Assembly: GCA_016219015.1 (NCBI GenBank)
Contig: JACRCL010000001.1
Coordinates: 1-64,000 of the forward strand
Direction: 5' to 3'
Source of the DNA: Deltaproteobacteria bacterium
GTDB lineage: Bacteria > Desulfobacterota > GWC2-55-46
Length of the DNA: 64,000 nt
In this document: one piece after another, positions 11,684 through 20,694 of the stretch
Position numbering within the stretch: the first letter of the stretch is position 1
Layout: each line of letters starts with the position of its first letter
Position numbers and translations under genes: made by a program
Notes under the pieces: model-generated
Told to the model about the DNA's origin: nothing
The model's input: the letters and a program-made list of their open reading frames with translations, nothing else
The model's database searches: none

Positions 11684-12100
11684 TTCGAATTTTGGGTTTT
11701 CAGCACCCTGTTAAGGATATTACTCCGTATTATTTCTGAAAGGCATCGTATATTTTCGCCGTTTTTATCGGTTTTTTTAAGGGTTTACTAAAACAGATTC
11801 CACAAGTTTTGTCAAGGCCGCGACCCTGTTGCGCGGGCATAAAAAAACCGCCGGGGCATATGACAAATACGAGCTTTCGCTCTATCTCATTTTGCCCAGA
11901 CGGTCGGCTGATTCTTATTCATTCCGCTCCCCGGTGGTGCCCACCTTGATTCCGTCAGTAGCGGAAAGACGAGGGGAAAACCCTTATTTTAATCAGGGGA
12001 AAAATATTACATTAAAGGGGCAGGATTTGTCAAGTGCTATTTGTTCTCATTACGTGGGGCTTGCCTTGCGCCTGGCGGATGCGGAGCAATTATCTTGGCC
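11684..12100. other. Intergenic stretch, no gene recognised
   Basis: About 400 bases between the R5 copy upstream of icd and an R2 copy. A 125-codon frame (11829-12206, +) crosses it but runs into the R2 repeat, has no ribosome site I accept and resembles no family; I do not call it. Base composition is more AT-rich than the flanking genes. Confidence 0.4.
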
Positions 12101-12190
12101 TGTCATTCTGAGCGAAGCGAAGAATCTCGGAGCTGACGGAAGTAACAAGTTACGGGATTCTTCGTCGCCTTCGGCTCCTCAGAATGACGA
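12101..12190. repeat. R2 repeat
   Basis: About 90 bp starting TGTCATTCTGAGCGAAGCGA and ending with the complementary CTCAGAATGAC; inner complementary parts are GAAGAATCTC and GATTCTTCG. It lies immediately downstream of the HIT gene stop. Other copies are at 27901 and 45047, and a half copy at 39271. Confidence 0.85.
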
Positions 12191-12202
12191 CATCGGGGAC
12201 TT

Positions 12203-12682
12203 TTAAAGGCCCTTGAAGTGGGGGGCGAGCTTGTCGAAAGTGGCCTTGAGGTGTTCGGGGATGACCTTTACGTCTGAAAGGACCGGCATGAAGTTCATGT
12301 CACCGTTCCATCGCGGCACTATGTGCATGTGGAGGTGTCCGTCTATCCCGGCGCCGGCGGCTTTTCCGAGGTTCATGCCGACGTTGAAGCCATGGGGCTT
12401 CAATTCCCTCTGAAGGACCGAGACGCAATGGCGGAGCATCCTGAAATTGTCGAACCCCTCCTCGGGGGTAAGCTCCTCCACCTTCGATACGTGCCTTACC
12501 GGGGCTACCATGAGGTGGCCGCTGTTGTAGGGGTATTTGTTGAGCATCACTACCGATACCGAGCCGTTGAAAAGGACGAGCCCTTCAGACGGGTCTTTCT
12601 TCGGGGCCTCGCAGAATATGCAGCCCTCATCGGCATCGGCCTGTATGTAATCCATTCGCCACGGGGCCCAGAGCTGCCTCAT
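12203..12682 (-). CDS. HIT-family nucleotide hydrolase/transferase
   Basis: 159 residues. Histidine-triad protein of the Ap4A phosphorylase-like branch, acting on dinucleoside polyphosphates or nucleotidyl adducts. Visible are the N-terminal zinc pair CIFC (C21, C24), the strand SGHLMVAPVRH and the triad HLHMH at 116-120, whose central histidine is the nucleophile. Its ATG overlaps the ihfB stop by 4 bases, so the two are translationally coupled. It is the last gene of the ribosomal S1/sppA/ihfB run. Substrate is not determinable from sequence. Confidence 0.88.
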   Translation of the reverse strand: MRQLWAPWRMDYIQADADEGCIFCEAPKKDPSEGLVLFNGSVSVVMLNKYPYNSGHLMVAPVRHVSKVEELTPEEGFDNFRMLRHCVSVLQRELKPHGFNVGMNLGKAAGAGIDGHLHMHIVPRWNGDMNFMPVLSDVKVIPEHLKATFDKLAPHFKGL

Positions 12683-12972
12683 ACGTCTTTCTTGCCGTTG
12701 TTGATGCGCTCCCTTATCTCCTTGCCGGCCTTGAAGAAGGGCACCCGCTTCGACTCTATGAAGATGTTCTCCCCGGATTTCGGGTTCCTCCCCTGCCGTC
12801 CGTCCCGCTCTTTTATCTTGAATGAGCCGAAGCCCCGGATCTCGACCTTGTCGCCTTGCGAAAGGCTCCTGGACATGGAGTCGAAAAGGGTATCGACTAT
12901 TATCTCGATGTCCTTTCTGGAGAAGGTGCTGACCTTTTGGGCCACCTGTTCGATTAGCTCGCTCTTAGTCAT
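12679..12972 (-). CDS. ihfB: Integration host factor beta subunit (HU/IHF family)
   Basis: 97 residues; a DNA-bending nucleoid protein of the HU/IHF fold. The N-terminal helices (MTKSELIEQVAQK) and the arm signature RGFGSFKIKERDGRQGRNPK are typical; the arm proline in GRNPKSGE intercalates at the DNA kink. The C-terminal extension after the arm and the position directly downstream of rpsA-sppA favour IhfB over HU. GGAGGCACT precedes ATG 12972. An R1 repeat fills the 155-base gap to sppA. Confidence 0.88.
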   Translation of the reverse strand: MTKSELIEQVAQKVSTFSRKDIEIIVDTLFDSMSRSLSQGDKVEIRGFGSFKIKERDGRQGRNPKSGENIFIESKRVPFFKAGKEIRERINNGKKDV

Positions 12973-12999
12973 CTCTGCAGTGCCTCCTTGATAATTTTC

Positions 13000-13127
13000 G
13001 GCTGCCTCTAAAAATTGTTATTTTCCCCGGCCTCTGCGCAGGGGAAATAAAAATGGCCATAATGCCGCGCTTTTTATTTCCGTCCTTCCTTGACTTCAGA
13101 AAAAATCCCTGATTTTCAGGGACAGCC
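13000..13127. repeat. R1 repeat, copy B (shortened)
   Basis: 128 bp with arms GGCTGCCTCTAAAAATTG and GATTTTCAGGGACAGCC. It ends at the base next to the sppA stop codon and has lost part of the central loop present in copy A. It lies inside the rpsA-sppA-ihfB run. Confidence 0.85.
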
Positions 13128-14009
13128 TTACCTTTCTGGATTGGGCGTCATATACATTATCCTGAGCCCTGAAAACAGCTCCGTGAAATTCTTCGCGGCC
13201 CCCTCCCCGAATACCGCCTTCCAGAGGCTCAGGCCCTTCCTCTCTGGGTAGATGACATTGGGCTTGCCTTCTATGCCCGCGAGCTTCGCGCTCAGCTCTA
13301 TCGCGTCGGTAAGGCCGCCCAGCGAGTCGATCAGGCCTTTTTCCTTCGCCTGCTTGCCGGAGAATATCCTGCCGTCCGCTATCATGGCCACGTCCTCGAC
13401 CTTCATGTTGCGGCCTTCGGCAACGGCCCTTATGAACTGGCCGTTTACGTCGTCTATGACGTCCTGGAGGAGTTTTTCCTCCTCCTTCTCCATCTTCCGG
13501 AGCGGCGAGCCGACGTCCTTGTACTTGCCGCTCTTTACGACGTACCCCTTGAGCCCTATCTTTGACAACAGCTCCTCGGCGTTCATGAACTCCACGATGA
13601 CGCCGATGGAGCCTGTTATGGTGCCGGGGTTGGCCACTATCTTCTGCGCGGCCACGGCCGCGTAATAACCGCCGGAGGCGGCTATCGTGCCCATCGACGC
13701 GACGACCGTCTTTTTCTCCTTGAGCCTCTTTATCTCCCCGTATATCTCCTGCGAGGGCCCGACGGCGCCGCCCGGGGAGTCTATCCTCAGGACAACGGCC
13801 TTTACGTCGTCCCTCTCCTCAAGGTCCTTGAACTGGCGGCTTATCTCGGACGGGTCGGTTATTATCCCCTCAAGCTCAACCACCGCGACCTTGTCGGCCC
13901 GGCTTAACGACCCGCCGGAGAAATAGCTCACGGCGAGAGAAAGCGCTATGAGTATTATGAATACCGCGCCGACGGCGGCCAGGAGGTTCTTTAAGGTCTC
14001 TCCCTTCAT
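13128..14009 (-). CDS. sppA: Signal peptide peptidase SppA (membrane serine protease)
   Basis: 293 residues; short-form SppA, which degrades cleaved signal peptides in the inner membrane with a Ser/Lys dyad. An N-terminal span (about residues 8-30) anchors the periplasmic catalytic domain. The nucleophile is S112 in GTIAASGGYYAA and the general base is probably K164 in KSGKYKDVG, the 52-residue spacing known from Bacillus SppA. Its ATG overlaps the rpsA stop by one base (TGATG), so it is translationally coupled to S1. A second, lipoprotein-type SppA is at 43747-44718. Confidence 0.92.
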   Translation of the reverse strand: MKGETLKNLLAAVGAVFIILIALSLAVSYFSGGSLSRADKVAVVELEGIITDPSEISRQFKDLEERDDVKAVVLRIDSPGGAVGPSQEIYGEIKRLKEKKTVVASMGTIAASGGYYAAVAAQKIVANPGTITGSIGVIVEFMNAEELLSKIGLKGYVVKSGKYKDVGSPLRKMEKEEEKLLQDVIDDVNGQFIRAVAEGRNMKVEDVAMIADGRIFSGKQAKEKGLIDSLGGLTDAIELSAKLAGIEGKPNVIYPERKGLSLWKAVFGEGAAKNFTELFSGLRIMYMTPNPER

Positions 14010-15634
14010 CAGGAGGCTTCACCTTCGCCGTTGTTTGCGTCCTTCCTTGTCGTCCTTATGCTGAGCCCTATCTTGTTGTCCTCGGGGTCTACGTTAAGGA
14101 CCTCCACCTCGACGACGTCGCCGACCTTTATGTCGGAGCCCTTCTTCTTGCCGCGGCTCAGCTCGGAGACATGGACAAGGCCCTCGAGCCCGTCTTCGAG
14201 CTCTACGAAAGCCCCGAAGTCCGCCACGCTCGTCACCCTGCCCTCGACTATCATGCCGGGCCTGTACCTCTGCTCGACGCCCTCCCAGGGGTTCTTCTCA
14301 AGGAGCTTGGTCGAAAGGGAGAACCTCCTGTTGGCGCTGTCTACGTTAAGGACCACGGCCTCGGCCTCCTGCCCTTTCTTGTAAAGGTCGGAGGGGTGCT
14401 TTATCTTCTTCCACGAGAGGTCGGAGACGTGGACGAGCCCGTCTATACCCTCCTCGACGCCGACGAATATGCCGAAGTCCGTGACGTTCTTCACGACGCC
14501 CTTTACCCTGGTCCCCTTGGGATACCTCTTCTCGACGTCATCCCACGGGTTCGGCTCCACCTGCTTTAAGCCTAAAGAGATGCGCTTTGCCGCGGGGTCT
14601 ATGTCGAGGACCATTACCTCTACTTTGTCCCCGACCTTCAGTTTCTGCGACGGGTGTTTGAGCTTGGTCCAGGACATCTCTGAAATGTGTATGAGCCCCT
14701 CGAGACCGGGCTCGACCTCGACAAAGGCGCCGTAGTCGGTAAGGTTCACGACGCTGCCGGGTATCTTCGAGCCTATCGGGTACCTGTCCTTTACCGTAAG
14801 CCAGGGGTCTTCCTTGGTCTGCTTTATGCCGAGCGATATCTTGTTGTCCTCCTTGCTGAACTTGAGGATCTTGACGGCGACGCGGTCGCCGATCTTCAAT
14901 ATCTGGGACGGGTGGGTGACCTTGCCCCACGAAAGGTCCGTCAAGTGCACAAGCCCGTCTATCCCTCCGAGGTCGATGAACGCGCCGTAGTCGGTTATGT
15001 TCTTTACGAGCCCCTCTACGACCGCGCCCTCCTGTATGGTCCCGAGGGTGGTCTTCTTGAGCACCTCCCTCTCGTCCTCGAGTATCGCGCGCCGTGATAC
15101 TATGACGTTGTTCTTGCGCCTGTTGTACTTGAGGACCCTGAAAGGGGACCTCTGCCCGATTAGCTTGTCCGGGTTCCTTACGGGCTTCAGGTCGACCTGC
15201 GAGCCGGGCAGGAACGCCGTCACCCCGCCGACATCGACGTAGAACCCGCCCTTTATCCTCTGGGTCACGACCCCGTCCACGGGCTTCCCTGTCTCATACG
15301 AGGCTACTATGTCGTCCCATATCTTTACCTGGTCGGCCTTCGCCTTTGAAAGCACTATGTAGCCCTGTTCGTCCTCCCTCTTTTCAAGGAGCACCGATAT
15401 CTCGTCCCCGACCTTTACGGTGGGGTTGCCGTCCTTGTCCAGAAACTCCTTTAGCGGCACCTGGCCTTCGGACTTGTACCCGATATCGACCATTACGGAG
15501 TCCTGGGTTAACTGGACTACCTTTCCCTTGATGATGTCGCCTTCCTGAAGCTCTTTTATCCGCGCCTCGAAAAGCTCTTCGAAATCGGTTTTGGGCGCGT
15601 CATTGGCATGGGATTTTTCCTCTCTCCCTATCAT
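14009..15634 (-). CDS. rpsA: 30S ribosomal protein S1
   Basis: 541 residues with six S1 RNA-binding repeats (roughly residues 32-100, 115-180, 200-268, 285-353, 372-440 and 458-526). Each of the last four contains the DYGAFV/DFGAFV-type strand and a GLVHVS-type strand. S1 binds mRNA leaders and helps position them on the 30S subunit. Six repeats and about 550 residues are normal for Gram-negative S1. It is between ispH and sppA, as in Geobacter-type genomes. The 69-base gap to ispH probably carries its own promoter, but none was clear to me. Confidence 0.96.
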   Translation of the reverse strand: MIGREEKSHANDAPKTDFEELFEARIKELQEGDIIKGKVVQLTQDSVMVDIGYKSEGQVPLKEFLDKDGNPTVKVGDEISVLLEKREDEQGYIVLSKAKADQVKIWDDIVASYETGKPVDGVVTQRIKGGFYVDVGGVTAFLPGSQVDLKPVRNPDKLIGQRSPFRVLKYNRRKNNVIVSRRAILEDEREVLKKTTLGTIQEGAVVEGLVKNITDYGAFIDLGGIDGLVHLTDLSWGKVTHPSQILKIGDRVAVKILKFSKEDNKISLGIKQTKEDPWLTVKDRYPIGSKIPGSVVNLTDYGAFVEVEPGLEGLIHISEMSWTKLKHPSQKLKVGDKVEVMVLDIDPAAKRISLGLKQVEPNPWDDVEKRYPKGTRVKGVVKNVTDFGIFVGVEEGIDGLVHVSDLSWKKIKHPSDLYKKGQEAEAVVLNVDSANRRFSLSTKLLEKNPWEGVEQRYRPGMIVEGRVTSVADFGAFVELEDGLEGLVHVSELSRGKKKGSDIKVGDVVEVEVLNVDPEDNKIGLSIRTTRKDANNGEGEAS

Positions 15635-15703
15635 TTAAATGCTTATCCTCCGTGGGTTTTTCTATTAATTAAAACAATATCATAGGCAGTTTCAAATGGC
15701 AAA

Positions 15704-16561
15704 TCATTTTACTCGGATAGACCTTATCTTATCGGCCACTTCGCTTATGGCCCAATCAGGCGTGGAGGCCCCGGAAGTGATGCCGACCGAGGACGCGCCT
15801 TCGAGCCACGACGGGTCCAATTCGGCAGCAACCTCAATATGATATGTGCGCGGCTGTATCTGCCTGCATACTTCGGCGAGCCTCCTTGTGTTAGCGCTGT
15901 TCCTGCCGCCCACGACTATCATGACATCGGCCTTCGCGGCCAGCTCCGCGGACTCTGTCTGCCTTATCGATGTAGCGTTACAAATAGTATTGAAAACCTT
16001 TATTTCCGAGGCCTTTTTTAAACAAAAACTGACAACGGCGTCGAGCTTTTCCATAGGCAGTGTCGTTTGCGCTATGATGCCTATCCGTTTCTTTCTCGGC
16101 ATGTCCGCAAGGCCTTCGGGCGAATCCGCTATCCTTATATCCGTTGTCCCGTAGCTTATAAGCCCTTTGACTTCGGGATGGTCCTTCTCGCCGACGACGA
16201 CCACGGAGTAGCCTTCCTCGCTCAGCCGGGACACAAGCTCCTGCGCCTTCTTGACGAACGGGCAGGTCGCGTCCACTATATTGAGCCCCTTGTCCCTGGC
16301 CGCGTTAAGCTCCTCGAGCCTCACGCCGTGGGACCTGATTATCACGGTCCCCTTGTCTATCTCGTCGAGCCCCTTCTTGGCGTAGATGCGCGCCTCCTCG
16401 AGCTTCTTGACGACCTGTGGGTTGTGGATGATGGGGCCGAGCGTGTATATCTCGCCCTCCGTCTCCGAAGCGCAGTTATTGGCGAGGTTTATGGCCCTCT
16501 TTACCCCGAAGCAGAAACCGGACGACTTAGCTACGAATATCTCCAACTTTAAGCCTTTCAC
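15704..16561 (-). CDS. ispH: 4-hydroxy-3-methylbut-2-enyl diphosphate reductase
   Basis: 285 residues from GTG 16561. Last enzyme of the MEP isoprenoid pathway; a [4Fe-4S] enzyme making IPP and DMAPP. Cluster ligands C17 (SGFCFGV), C100 (DATCPFV) and C194 (NTICNAT) are all present, as are H46 and H78. The GTG start overlaps cmk by 35 bases. A TTG three codons downstream (16552) has AAAGG at good spacing and would give a protein starting at LEIFVAKS, closer to the usual N-terminus; the true start may be that one. Confidence 0.95.
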   Translation of the reverse strand: MKGLKLEIFVAKSSGFCFGVKRAINLANNCASETEGEIYTLGPIIHNPQVVKKLEEARIYAKKGLDEIDKGTVIIRSHGVRLEELNAARDKGLNIVDATCPFVKKAQELVSRLSEEGYSVVVVGEKDHPEVKGLISYGTTDIRIADSPEGLADMPRKKRIGIIAQTTLPMEKLDAVVSFCLKKASEIKVFNTICNATSIRQTESAELAAKADVMIVVGGRNSANTRRLAEVCRQIQPRTYHIEVAAELDPSWLEGASSVGITSGASTPDWAISEVADKIRSIRVK

Positions 16562-17222
16562 CTATTTTAACAAGTATCAACCGGGCGACATCCCCGGCTT
16601 CAAGCTCGCCGGTATCGATGTATATGGCGTCATCGGCCTTTTTTAACGGCGAGTTGGCGCGCTCAATGTCTCTCCTGTCCCTCTTCTCAAGCTCCGAGGT
16701 GACGGCCTCTTTGGAGGCCATCGCCTTTTCGGCTACCTCAATGTGCCGCCTCCCGGCCCTCACCTCCAGCGGCGCGTCGAGGAAGAACTTGATATCCGCG
16801 TCCGGGAATACCGCTGTCCCGATATCCCTGCCCTCCATGACCACGGAGCCCGAGGAACCGATCCTCCTCTGGAAGCTCACGAGGAACTCCCTAACTGCCT
16901 TTTTTACCGACACCACCGAGGCGAGCTCCCCGGCGGTCTGGCTCCTTATCCTGTCCGAATAGTCCCTTCCGTTTATAAGCGTATTGCCCGAGGCCTCGTC
17001 GAACGTTATCCGCGCCCTGGCGCAAAAACCTTCGAGCGCCTTAACGTCGTTAAGGTCCACGCCTTCTTCGCTGGCGGCAAGGGCGAACGCCCTGTACATC
17101 GACCCCGTGTTAATGTATCTCAAGCCGAGCTTCTCGGCTACAAGCCTGCTGACGGTCGTCTTGCCGACCCCGGAAGGGCCGTCTATCGCTATTATCGGGC
17201 CTCTCCGTTTTTTTCCGCTCAT
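16527..17222 (-). CDS. cmk: Cytidylate kinase
   Basis: 231 residues; phosphorylates CMP and dCMP with ATP. The P-loop is GPSGVGKTT (residues 15-23), followed by INTGSMYRA at the substrate site and MEGRDIGTAVFPDADIKFFLDA, characteristic of bacterial Cmk. Start ATG overlaps the aroA stop by 4 bases. The position between aroA and ispH/rpsA is the conserved order in deltaproteobacteria-like genomes. Confidence 0.95.
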   Translation of the reverse strand: MSGKKRRGPIIAIDGPSGVGKTTVSRLVAEKLGLRYINTGSMYRAFALAASEEGVDLNDVKALEGFCARARITFDEASGNTLINGRDYSDRIRSQTAGELASVVSVKKAVREFLVSFQRRIGSSGSVVMEGRDIGTAVFPDADIKFFLDAPLEVRAGRRHIEVAEKAMASKEAVTSELEKRDRRDIERANSPLKKADDAIYIDTGELEAGDVARLILVKIGERLKVGDIRS

Positions 17223-18550
17223 CGGACGGCCACCCGGGAAAGTATCTCAAAAAAGCCGGGGAACGACACGTCCACCGAGGAGGCCCCGGTTATACCGACC
17301 CCTTTGACGCACCTCAATCCGGCCATGGCCATCGCCATCGCTATCCTGTGGTCGCCGTGGCTCTCGACCTCCCCGCCAATGGCCTCGCCTTTCCCAAGCC
17401 CTTCTATCTCTATCCCCTCTTCCTCTTCCCTGTTATTAACGCCAATGGAGCTTAACGACCTCGACATGACGGCGATCCTGTCGCTCTCCTTGACCCTCAG
17501 CTCCCTCGCGCCGGTTATACGCGTCCTCCCGTGGGCGAAGGCCGCGGCAACGCATATAATGGGGAACTCGTCTATGGCGGGCACAAGCTCTTCCCCGCTT
17601 ACCTCCACGCCCTTGAGAAGCGAGCTTTTTACCAGTATATCGGCCACGGGCTCGCCGGAGGAATCCCTCTGCCCACTTTTATTGAGAACTTCTATCGAAG
17701 CGCCCATCTTTTTCAATATCCGTATTATCCCGGTGCGCGTCGGGTTTACCCCTACGTCCCTTATAAGAAGCTCGGAGCCGGGGGTTATAAGGGCGCCGAC
17801 CATAAAAAAAGCGGCCGAGGAAATGTCCCCGGGTATTTTTATTTTACACCCGTTTAGCTTTTTTGTCGACCCCACAATAACCGAATTTCCTTCTGTTTTT
17901 ACCGTAGCCCCGAATAGGGCGAGCATCCTTTCCGTGTGGTCCCTCGACCTCTCGGGCTCCTCTATTATCGTCTCGCCTTCGGCTTGGATACCCGCCAGCA
18001 GGAGGGCGGATTTAAGCTGCGCGCTTGCAACAGGAGTCCTGTAACTGATGCCCTTGAGCTTGGAGCCGGTTATGGCGAGCGGCAGGAGATTTCCGCCGCT
18101 TCTGCCGGATATCCGAGCGCCCATCTTTGCAAGCGGCTCCACGACCCTCTTCATCGGGCGCTTTCTTAGAGAGCTGTCCCCGGTTATGACCGAGAAGAAC
18201 GGCTGCGCGGAGAGGAGCCCTGTCAAAAGCCGTGTCGTTGTGCCGGAGTTCCCGGCGTCTATCACGTCCTCCGGCTCAGTAAGGCCGTCCATCCCCCTGC
18301 CGTGTATCACGACCCTTCCGTTATCGGGCCCGTCTATCTTTACGCCCATCGACCTGAACGCGGCTATGGTGCTCAGGTTGTCCTCGCCTTCGAGAAAGCC
18401 CGTCACTTCGGTGACGCCGCCGGCGATGGAGCCGAGCATGACCGACCTGTGGGAGATCGATTTATCACCGGGAACGGATACCTCCCCCCTGAGCCCCTTT
18501 GCCGGATGGACCCTGATAGAGCCTGAGAATATGTCCTTTTTGGCGGTCAT
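17219..18550 (-). CDS. aroA: 3-phosphoshikimate 1-carboxyvinyltransferase (EPSP synthase)
   Basis: 443 residues; condenses shikimate 3-phosphate with PEP, sixth step of chorismate synthesis. Key landmarks are PGDKSISHR near residues 27-35 (K30 at the active site), the family signature DAGNSGTTTRLL beginning at D98, RKRPMKRVVEPL, and the late EIDEFPI/KESDRIA region with catalytic Asp/Glu. The gene starts at the base after tyrA stops and overlaps cmk, so it is tightly embedded in the aromatic operon. Confidence 0.96.
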   Translation of the reverse strand: MTAKKDIFSGSIRVHPAKGLRGEVSVPGDKSISHRSVMLGSIAGGVTEVTGFLEGEDNLSTIAAFRSMGVKIDGPDNGRVVIHGRGMDGLTEPEDVIDAGNSGTTTRLLTGLLSAQPFFSVITGDSSLRKRPMKRVVEPLAKMGARISGRSGGNLLPLAITGSKLKGISYRTPVASAQLKSALLLAGIQAEGETIIEEPERSRDHTERMLALFGATVKTEGNSVIVGSTKKLNGCKIKIPGDISSAAFFMVGALITPGSELLIRDVGVNPTRTGIIRILKKMGASIEVLNKSGQRDSSGEPVADILVKSSLLKGVEVSGEELVPAIDEFPIICVAAAFAHGRTRITGARELRVKESDRIAVMSRSLSSIGVNNREEEEGIEIEGLGKGEAIGGEVESHGDHRIAMAMAMAGLRCVKGVGITGASSVDVSFPGFFEILSRVAVR

Positions 18551-19447
18551 TTATCTGTTCTCGACGATCCTTCCTGCCTTTTTTACGAGTGAGTCCCGCG
18601 TGACCTTCGCCCTCTCGAAGTCCTTTTTAAGCCCCTCGATGTCGCCTGCCTCTATGAGGTCTTTGAGCCCTTCGAGCCTCTTCTGGAAGTTATCTATCAT
18701 CTTTACTATCGCGTCCTTATTCAACGCGCAGATATCGCTCCACATCTCCGGGGAGCTCGAGGCTATGCGGGTGAAGTCCTTGAAGCCCCCGGCCGAATAG
18801 CTTAGCGCGTCCACCCCGGCCTTCTCGATGTCGGCAACGGTATTGACGAGGCTGTAGGCTATCATGTGGGGTAGGTGGCTTATGGCCGCGAGGATGCCGT
18901 CATGGGTGGCCGCGTCCATCAGTACGACGTTGGAGCCGGCCTCCTGCCAGAGCGCCTTTACCTTTTCGAGCGCGCCGGGATCGGTCTTGGGCGTGGGCGT
19001 GAGGATGCATTTACGGCCGATGAAAAGCTCCGGGAAGGCGGCCTCTGAGCCTGAGTTCTCGGTGCCGGCTATGGGGTGGCCGGGCACGAAGTGGACCCCC
19101 TCGGGGACCACCGGCTCGACGGCGTCTATCACCGCCTTTTTGACGCTCCCGACGTCCGTTACTATGGCGCCCTTCTTGAGGCAGGGTGCCGCCGCTTTTA
19201 TGGTATCCGCTATCTTTAGCACCGGGACGGCGACGATAACGAGGTCGGCCCCTTTGACGCCTTCGGCCACGTCGTGCGTGAAAGAGTCTATTATGCCGAG
19301 GCGTTTCGCGGCCTCGAGGTTGGCAAGCCCCCGCCCGACGCCCACGAACCTTGAGGCGAGCCCCTTCTTCCTCATGGCGAGCGCGAGCGAGCCGCCGATA
19401 AGCCCTACGCCTATTATCGCGGCTTTATTGAAGTGTAGAGGAGACAT
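18551..19447 (-). CDS. tyrA: Prephenate dehydrogenase
   Basis: 298 residues; oxidative decarboxylation of prephenate (or arogenate) towards tyrosine. The Rossmann motif IIGVGLIGGSLA begins near residue 11, and the helical dimerisation domain carries FVPGHPIAGTENSGSEAA with the substrate-binding His and ATHDGILAAISHLPH. Monofunctional: no chorismate mutase or ACT domain, while the mutase is on pheA. It abuts aroA directly. An R3 repeat lies in the gap between aroF and tyrA. Confidence 0.95.
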   Translation of the reverse strand: MSPLHFNKAAIIGVGLIGGSLALAMRKKGLASRFVGVGRGLANLEAAKRLGIIDSFTHDVAEGVKGADLVIVAVPVLKIADTIKAAAPCLKKGAIVTDVGSVKKAVIDAVEPVVPEGVHFVPGHPIAGTENSGSEAAFPELFIGRKCILTPTPKTDPGALEKVKALWQEAGSNVVLMDAATHDGILAAISHLPHMIAYSLVNTVADIEKAGVDALSYSAGGFKDFTRIASSSPEMWSDICALNKDAIVKMIDNFQKRLEGLKDLIEAGDIEGLKKDFERAKVTRDSLVKKAGRIVENR

Positions 19448-19523
19448 GGCTTGAGGCCCTGACTTCCCAGGTTTTCAGTATTTTCAGAAGCGGTTTGCGG
19501 CCCGTATTTTTTCTGGAATTGCG

Positions 19524-19638
19524 TTGAATCTCCCCGCAGCAAGCTGCGGGGAATCTTCGGCACAAAAGGAAAAAATTTCGATTCGCTCGCTAAACCCCGC
19601 CGCAAGCAGCGGGGAATGCGCTCGCTGTGCGTGTTCAA
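19524..19638. repeat. R3 repeat, copy A (two tandem hairpins)
   Basis: 115 bp: a perfect 9-bp hairpin (TCCCCGCAG, CAAG loop, CTGCGGGGA), a spacer TTTCGATTCGCTCGCTAAA, then a second GC-rich hairpin around CCCCGCCGCAAG. It ends 2 bases from the aroF stop codon and therefore sits at the 3' end of aroF inside the operon. It is near-identical to the copy at 47467 at the 3' end of guaB. The double-hairpin form resembles REP/BIME units. Confidence 0.85.
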
Positions 19639-19640
19639 GC

Positions 19641-20654
19641 CTACAGTGTCCTCCCGACGGACGCGGCGACTTTTCTTACCTCGTCCATGAGGCGGGCGAA
19701 CTTTGTCGGCTTCAAGGACTGCGCGCCGTCGCAGAGCGCGTTCTCGGGGTCGGGGTGGACCTCTATCATGAGCCCGTCGGCGCCCACGGCCACGGCCGCC
19801 CTGGCCAGCGGGGTCACGAGGCCCCATCTGCCCACGGCGTGGCTCGGGTCGATGAACACGGGCAGGTGCGTCTCTTCCTTCAATACAGGCACCGCGCTTA
19901 TGTCGAGCGTATTCCTCGTGGCGGTCTCGAACGTCCTTATGCCGCGCTCGCAGAGTATTATCTGGGTGTTGCCCTGCGCGGCTATGTACTCGGCCGACAT
20001 CAGGAACTCTTTAATAGTGGCGGAAAGCCCCCTCTTGAGGAGCACCGGCTTTCCGGATTTGCCGACCTCTGTAAGTAGCCTGAAGTTCTGCATGTTCCTG
20101 GCGCCTATCTGGACTATATCGACGTACTCGCAGACGATCTCGGTGTCACGCGGGTCCATGAGCTCGCTTATTATCGGCAGCCCGGTGGCCTTCTTGGCCT
20201 CGGCCAGGAGCTTCAACCCCTCGACTCCCAGGCCCTGGAAGTCGTACGGCGAGGTCCTCGGCTTGAACGCCCCGCCCCTCAATATGCGGGCGCCGCTCTC
20301 CTTCACTTTCCTCGCGCAGTCTATGAGCGACTCCTTGCTCTCGACGCTGCACGGCCCGGCTATGACCTGGAAGGCCGTATCGCCTATCCTCACCCCCTCG
20401 ACGTCTATGACCGAACTCTCTTTCCTGAACTCCCTCGATACGAGCTTGTAGGGCTTCATTATCGGCATCACGCTCTCGACTCCGGGCAGGGCCTCGAGCG
20501 ATATCGACGCCAGGCGGGACTCGTCGCCTATCGCCCCTATTATCGTCCTTTCCTTGCCCTTCGAGATATGGACGGCGAGCCCTGCGCCTTTTATCTTTTC
20601 GATCACATGATCGATTATTTCCTGAGTGGCTTCTCTCTTGATTACGATTATCAT
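19641..20654 (-). CDS. aroF: 3-deoxy-7-phosphoheptulonate synthase (AroF type Ibeta)
   Basis: 337 residues from ATG 20654, which has GGGGGAGA 5 bases upstream; an upstream in-frame ATG at 20690 lacks one. First step of the shikimate pathway (PEP plus erythrose 4-phosphate). Residues 1 to about 70 form the ferredoxin-like regulatory domain (MIIVIKREATQEIIDHVIE); the TIM barrel follows with AGPCSVES, GGAFKPRTSPYDFQG, ILCERGIRTFE and DPSHAVGRW, which carry PEP and metal ligands. It lies 4 bases downstream... of hisC with reading in the same direction: the hisC stop at 20695 leaves a 40-base gap to this start. Confidence 0.94.
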   Translation of the reverse strand: MIIVIKREATQEIIDHVIEKIKGAGLAVHISKGKERTIIGAIGDESRLASISLEALPGVESVMPIMKPYKLVSREFRKESSVIDVEGVRIGDTAFQVIAGPCSVESKESLIDCARKVKESGARILRGGAFKPRTSPYDFQGLGVEGLKLLAEAKKATGLPIISELMDPRDTEIVCEYVDIVQIGARNMQNFRLLTEVGKSGKPVLLKRGLSATIKEFLMSAEYIAAQGNTQIILCERGIRTFETATRNTLDISAVPVLKEETHLPVFIDPSHAVGRWGLVTPLARAAVAVGADGLMIEVHPDPENALCDGAQSLKPTKFARLMDEVRKVAASVGRTL

Positions 20655-20694
20655 CGAATCTCCCCCCATATTTTTATTTGCCGGAGCCAACGGC

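Noticed and set aside
11829-12206. 125-codon frame in the icd upstream region
   Set aside because: No ribosome site, no family resemblance, and its end is formed by an R2 repeat; treated as chance.
16743-18044. 433-codon frame on the + strand opposite cmk and aroA
   Set aside because: Antisense to two well-conserved enzymes, with Ser/Pro/Ile-rich shadow composition.
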